Source: Nonomuraea sp. SYSU D8015 (GTDB lineage: Bacteria; Actinomycetota; Actinomycetes; Streptosporangiales; Streptosporangiaceae). From it: a stretch of 64,000 nt of DNA. A program made the translations under genes and the position numbers. Below, piece by piece: positions 62,087 through 64,000 of the stretch (positions are counted from its first letter, which is position 1; each line of letters begins with the position of its first letter). The notes beneath the pieces are model-generated. The model was not told where the DNA came from and searched no databases. It saw nothing but the letters and a program-made list of their open reading frames with translations. The stretch lies in assembly GCF_008065375.1 (NCBI RefSeq), contig NZ_VJYI01000016.1, positions 214,843 to 278,842 of the forward strand. Reading direction: 5' to 3'.

Positions 62087-62692
62087 ATGCGGTCGCCGAC
62101 GTACCTGCACGACCTTCTGGTCTCGACTCTCTTCAACGATGAACTCGATCACGACATGGACCTGTGGTCGCTGGGATTCAGCGCCCTTTGGATCAAGGGA
62201 GCGGATCTCGACACCCTCGCCCAGGCCTTCTCCTTGGACCTTTCCACCCGCGTCCCGAGCCACTTGAGCGAAATCCTCGACCACAACGGCGACGACGGTT
62301 CTCTCTGGGTAGCCGAGGCCGGAGGGTGGACGGGCATCCTGCCGGCACGTTCAGACGACGCTTTCCTGCTGTCGCTGACCGAAGGAGGCCGTCAGGCCCT
62401 CAGCTTCAGCATGGACATCAACGGCCATGACAGATTCAAGTACATCCGGGACGGGCACACCATCGTCTCTTTCCGACCCACCTGGCCCGACTCCAAGCAG
62501 GGCAGCGACCCGCACGCGCTCGATCACCTGATGGATGGGCTGCGCTTTCAGGTCAGTGGCGATGACAACCCCGTGGAAGAGGACGAGAGCATTAGCTCGA
62601 CCCTGGCGTTGATCGGCCGCATAACGGAAACAGACATGGCCGCTGACTGGCTTGAGGCGGTGCACTCTCGCATCGGACTGACCTCAAGGTGA
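62087..62692 (+). CDS. DUF6461-like protein, candidate partner of the nuclease-like gene
   Basis: 201 residues. Pattern fits DUF6461: a leading helix, WVAEAGGWTGILPA, a 'LSLTEGGRQALSFSMDINGHDRF' strand region, a DGHTIVSFRPTWPDSKQGSDP loop and a short helical tail. GAGAGG lies five bases before the ATG. It begins 67 bases after the large nuclease-like gene on the same strand. DUF6461-type proteins are often found near toxin genes, so an immunity role is plausible but is only inferred from order. Confidence 0.65.
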   Translation: MRSPTYLHDLLVSTLFNDELDHDMDLWSLGFSALWIKGADLDTLAQAFSLDLSTRVPSHLSEILDHNGDDGSLWVAEAGGWTGILPARSDDAFLLSLTEGGRQALSFSMDINGHDRFKYIRDGHTIVSFRPTWPDSKQGSDPHALDHLMDGLRFQVSGDDNPVEEDESISSTLALIGRITETDMAADWLEAVHSRIGLTSR

Positions 62693-62735
62693 CGGGGGTG
62701 GCCCCGCCTCTGGTGTACTGGCTGGAGGTTGGCCG

Positions 62736-62855
62736 TTATCCCATCGCATAAGCCCAGGCCAGCTCGTAGTCTGTGATTTTCATGGGATCGGGCGGCTGGG
62801 CGCGGAGGGTCAGAAAGCGTGAGGCGATGACCTGGCGGCGGAGCAGGTAGCGCAC
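62736..62855 (-). CDS. Possible small element-encoded protein
   Basis: 39-residue ORF from a GTG with GGAG about ten bases upstream: begins RYLLRRQVIASRFLTLRAQP and ends KITDYELAWAYAMG. Composition looks protein-like rather than a shadow frame. The frame is open upstream to the stop of the Cys/His-rich ORF, so it might be the distal part of a disrupted gene. No family recognised. Confidence 0.35.
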   Translation of the reverse strand: MRYLLRRQVIASRFLTLRAQPPDPMKITDYELAWAYAMG

Positions 62856-62957
62856 CTCGATGATTCTCCAGCCATCAGCAGAGGGCTGTGTTGACAGCGA
62901 GGTTGGTACCGCTGGAAGCGGAAGGTCGCTGCCGCACCGCTTCCGGTGCCTCCGGGG

Positions 62958-63227
62958 TCAGGTGCTGTACAGCAGTTCGTACAGCAACAGCGTCATACAG
63001 CGCCAACCTCCGTCGCACGGCGGCGCACGTTCGATCTGTACGGCAGGGCTGTCGTCGTGGGCCCGCCCACAGTTCGCATCGAAGTGGTCATGGCCGTGAC
63101 GATCGCAGACTTCGGCGCCCGCCGACCATGGCTGGGGCGATCGACGCCGAAGCCCTCCTTCGTCGGGCCCCGGCACCGGGTGACCATGGCTGAGGTGACA
63201 GCAGCACTGACAGCAACGTCCCCACAC
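62958..63227 (-). CDS. Possible Cys/His-rich small protein of the integrative element
   Basis: Up to 89 residues; the likely genuine part is the last about 55 (VCDRHGHDHFDANCGRAHDD ... MTLLLYELLYST), with Cys/His spacing suggestive of a small zinc-binding protein as found in actinomycete elements. No convincing start codon or ribosome site, so it may be a fragment. Minus strand, same direction as int/xis/rep. Confidence 0.4.
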   Translation of the reverse strand: MWGRCCQCCCHLSHGHPVPGPDEGGLRRRSPQPWSAGAEVCDRHGHDHFDANCGRAHDDSPAVQIERAPPCDGGWRCMTLLLYELLYST

Positions 63228-63259
63228 GCAGACGCATCCGCGCGACCGTACACATGCGC

Positions 63260-63313
63260 CTGACCACGGTCCTGGTCAGCTAGGCAGTGTGTTTGCTCCG
63301 CCTGAAAAGCGGA
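63260..63313. terminator. Two adjacent hairpins in the gene-poor tail
   Basis: CTGACCA-CGGTCC-TGGTCAG (63260-63279) and TCCGC-CTGAAAA-GCGGA (63297-63313) are perfect stems 17 bases apart. They lie in the 63.23-63.51 kb stretch where no gene is apparent, downstream of the minus-strand ORF at 63.5-63.85 kb, and may terminate it. Confidence 0.45.
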
Positions 63314-63514
63314 CAGTCATTCTCGACGTGAGTGCTGGTTACTCCGTTCTGGTCTTAGCGCATTCGAGGTGGGATCAGGTCGTTGTCAGGGTCGGGGAGG
63401 GGCGGTCATGGGACGCACCAGTCCGCTGGCGGAGTCGACGGCGAGCGGATTTGATGGCTTCCTCTCCGCACATCCGAGACCACGGGGAGAACAAGCGCGC
63501 GCTCGTCGGCTTGC

Positions 63515-63853
63515 CTATGAAGGCTGCGCTGCCAAGCGGACACAGGCCGGGCATGCCCGAGTCGCCCTGGGCGAGAACGGCATCGACCAGTCGCAGATCG
63601 GCAGTGGATGGACTGGCTTCCCGCAGAGGCTCGTCCTGCTGCCAGCTTGTACGGCATGCTGCACGGCGTTCCGTTTGAGGCTGGATAGTCCCAGTCGGTA
63701 GCCGTCTTCGAGGTTCACTGGCCCGGCGTCCACCGTGTACACCAGCAGGTCATCCCAGTGGATGGGCCAGCGTCGTGCTCCGCCGAGTAGTTCGCTTGGC
63801 TCGCCGTCGAGTTCCACGAGTGCCAGCGTGCCATTGCGCAGGATGCTCACCAC
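63515..63853 (-). CDS. Hypothetical protein of element type
   Basis: 112 residues from a GTG. The first half reads as an ordered domain (SILRNGTLALVELDGEPSEL, RRWPIHWDDLLVYTVDAGPV, DGYRLGLSSLKRNAVQHAVQ). The second half has four Cys in paired spacing (LCGKPVHPLPICDW ... ACPACVRL), possibly zinc-binding. Comparable small proteins occur in actinomycete integrative elements. Its upstream end abuts the IS3-type sequence; function unknown. Confidence 0.55.
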   Translation of the reverse strand: MVSILRNGTLALVELDGEPSELLGGARRWPIHWDDLLVYTVDAGPVNLEDGYRLGLSSLKRNAVQHAVQAGSRTSLCGKPVHPLPICDWSMPFSPRATRACPACVRLAAQPS

Positions 63854-63874
63854 CTTGCCGCGCTGTCCAATGAG

Positions 63875-64000
63875 TGAGGAGCCCCGCGTTCTCCGGACAG
63901 CTTCCTGATGATCACTTCATGCTGCGAGCTGCCGGCTCAGGTACTCGTTGTGGACCTCAAGCGGAGTCCGATACCCGTTTGCGGAATGAAGCCTGCGCCG
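63875..64000 (-). mobile_element. End of an IS3-family insertion sequence (partial)
   Basis: The transposase 3' end and about 40 bases of downstream sequence reach the window edge. A TG-starting end, beginning TGAGGAGCCCCGCGTTCTCC at 63875, is a plausible terminal inverted repeat, but the other IS end is outside the window so it cannot be confirmed. Confidence 0.5.
63917..64000 (-). CDS. IS3-family transposase, C-terminal end (partial)
   Basis: Only the last 27 codons are present, reading RRRLHSANGYRTPLEVHNEY then LSRQLAA and a stop. This is the conserved C-terminal tail of IS3-family DDE transposases (the R-HS-NGYR-P-E pattern). The rest extends beyond 64 kb. Confidence 0.8.
   Translation of the reverse strand, partial: RRRLHSANGYRTPLEVHNEYLSRQLAA

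Overview
The window is high-GC actinomycete DNA. The long run of overlapping stop/start junctions, the yrbE-mce operon, a SigF/RsbW/STAS/PP2C stress module, an ANTAR regulator and a tRNA-Pro-anchored integrative element all point that way. Gene flavour suggests Streptosporangiaceae (Nonomuraea-like), but that is inference; no rRNA or species marker is present.

Layout. (1) 1-7550, minus: yrbE-mce lipid-uptake operon (yrbEA, yrbEB, mceA-mceE, start of mceF), with an unexpected Pro/Ala-rich ORF coupled at both ends between mceC and mceD. (2) 7692-16694: metabolic and envelope genes: an aminopeptidase P-like protein, a CBS-pair protein, a repeat-bearing membrane protein, a coupled cyclase/ThDP-enzyme pair, a phosphodiester glycosidase-like protein and a frameshifted Tat-exported PHP-domain protein. 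(3) 16829-18877, minus: dhaK-dhaL-dhaM, PTS-dependent dihydroxyacetone kinase, preceded by a strongly structured leader. (4) 19109-25766: acyltransferase/P450 pair, a short Ser/Thr kinase, divergent MFS exporter/ArsR-like repressor, and a PfpI/GlxA-type regulator pair.

(5) 25842-42298: the centre of the window, a divergent sugar-alcohol locus best read as tetritol (erythritol/threitol/erythrulose) catabolism. Leftward: GlpD-like dehydrogenase, FGGY kinase, a TIM-barrel isomerase of the EryH/LerI type and a DeoR regulator. Rightward: a DUF2291 protein, a ribose-type ABC importer (ATPase, permease, lipoprotein), a second GlpD-like dehydrogenase, a second DeoR regulator, a HAD phosphatase, a DhaK-DhaL fusion kinase, an RpiB-like isomerase and a second FGGY kinase. 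Together these can import a tetritol, phosphorylate it, oxidise it to an erythrulose phosphate and isomerise that to D-erythrose 4-phosphate for the pentose phosphate pathway. Three palindromes lie between the two arms.

(6) 42317-47428: proline catabolism (proline dehydrogenase and P5C dehydrogenase, divergent PucR regulator) between a small membrane protein and a GH16-like hydrolase. (7) 47442-56860: AAA+ ATPase, glycosyltransferase, SpoIIE-type phosphatase with an altered metal site, GAF-ANTAR protein, STAS antagonist, SigF-type sigma factor with its anti-sigma kinase, three membrane or disordered proteins and a small HTH-like protein.

(8) 56955-64000: tRNA-Pro(GGG) followed by a decayed actinomycete integrative element (integrase, excisionase, 3' part of the replication initiator). 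It is broken at about 59.1 kb by the 5'-truncated end of a large Ig-like/NucA-NucB-type nuclease gene with a probable DUF6461 partner, followed by small element-type ORFs and the end of an IS3-family transposase.
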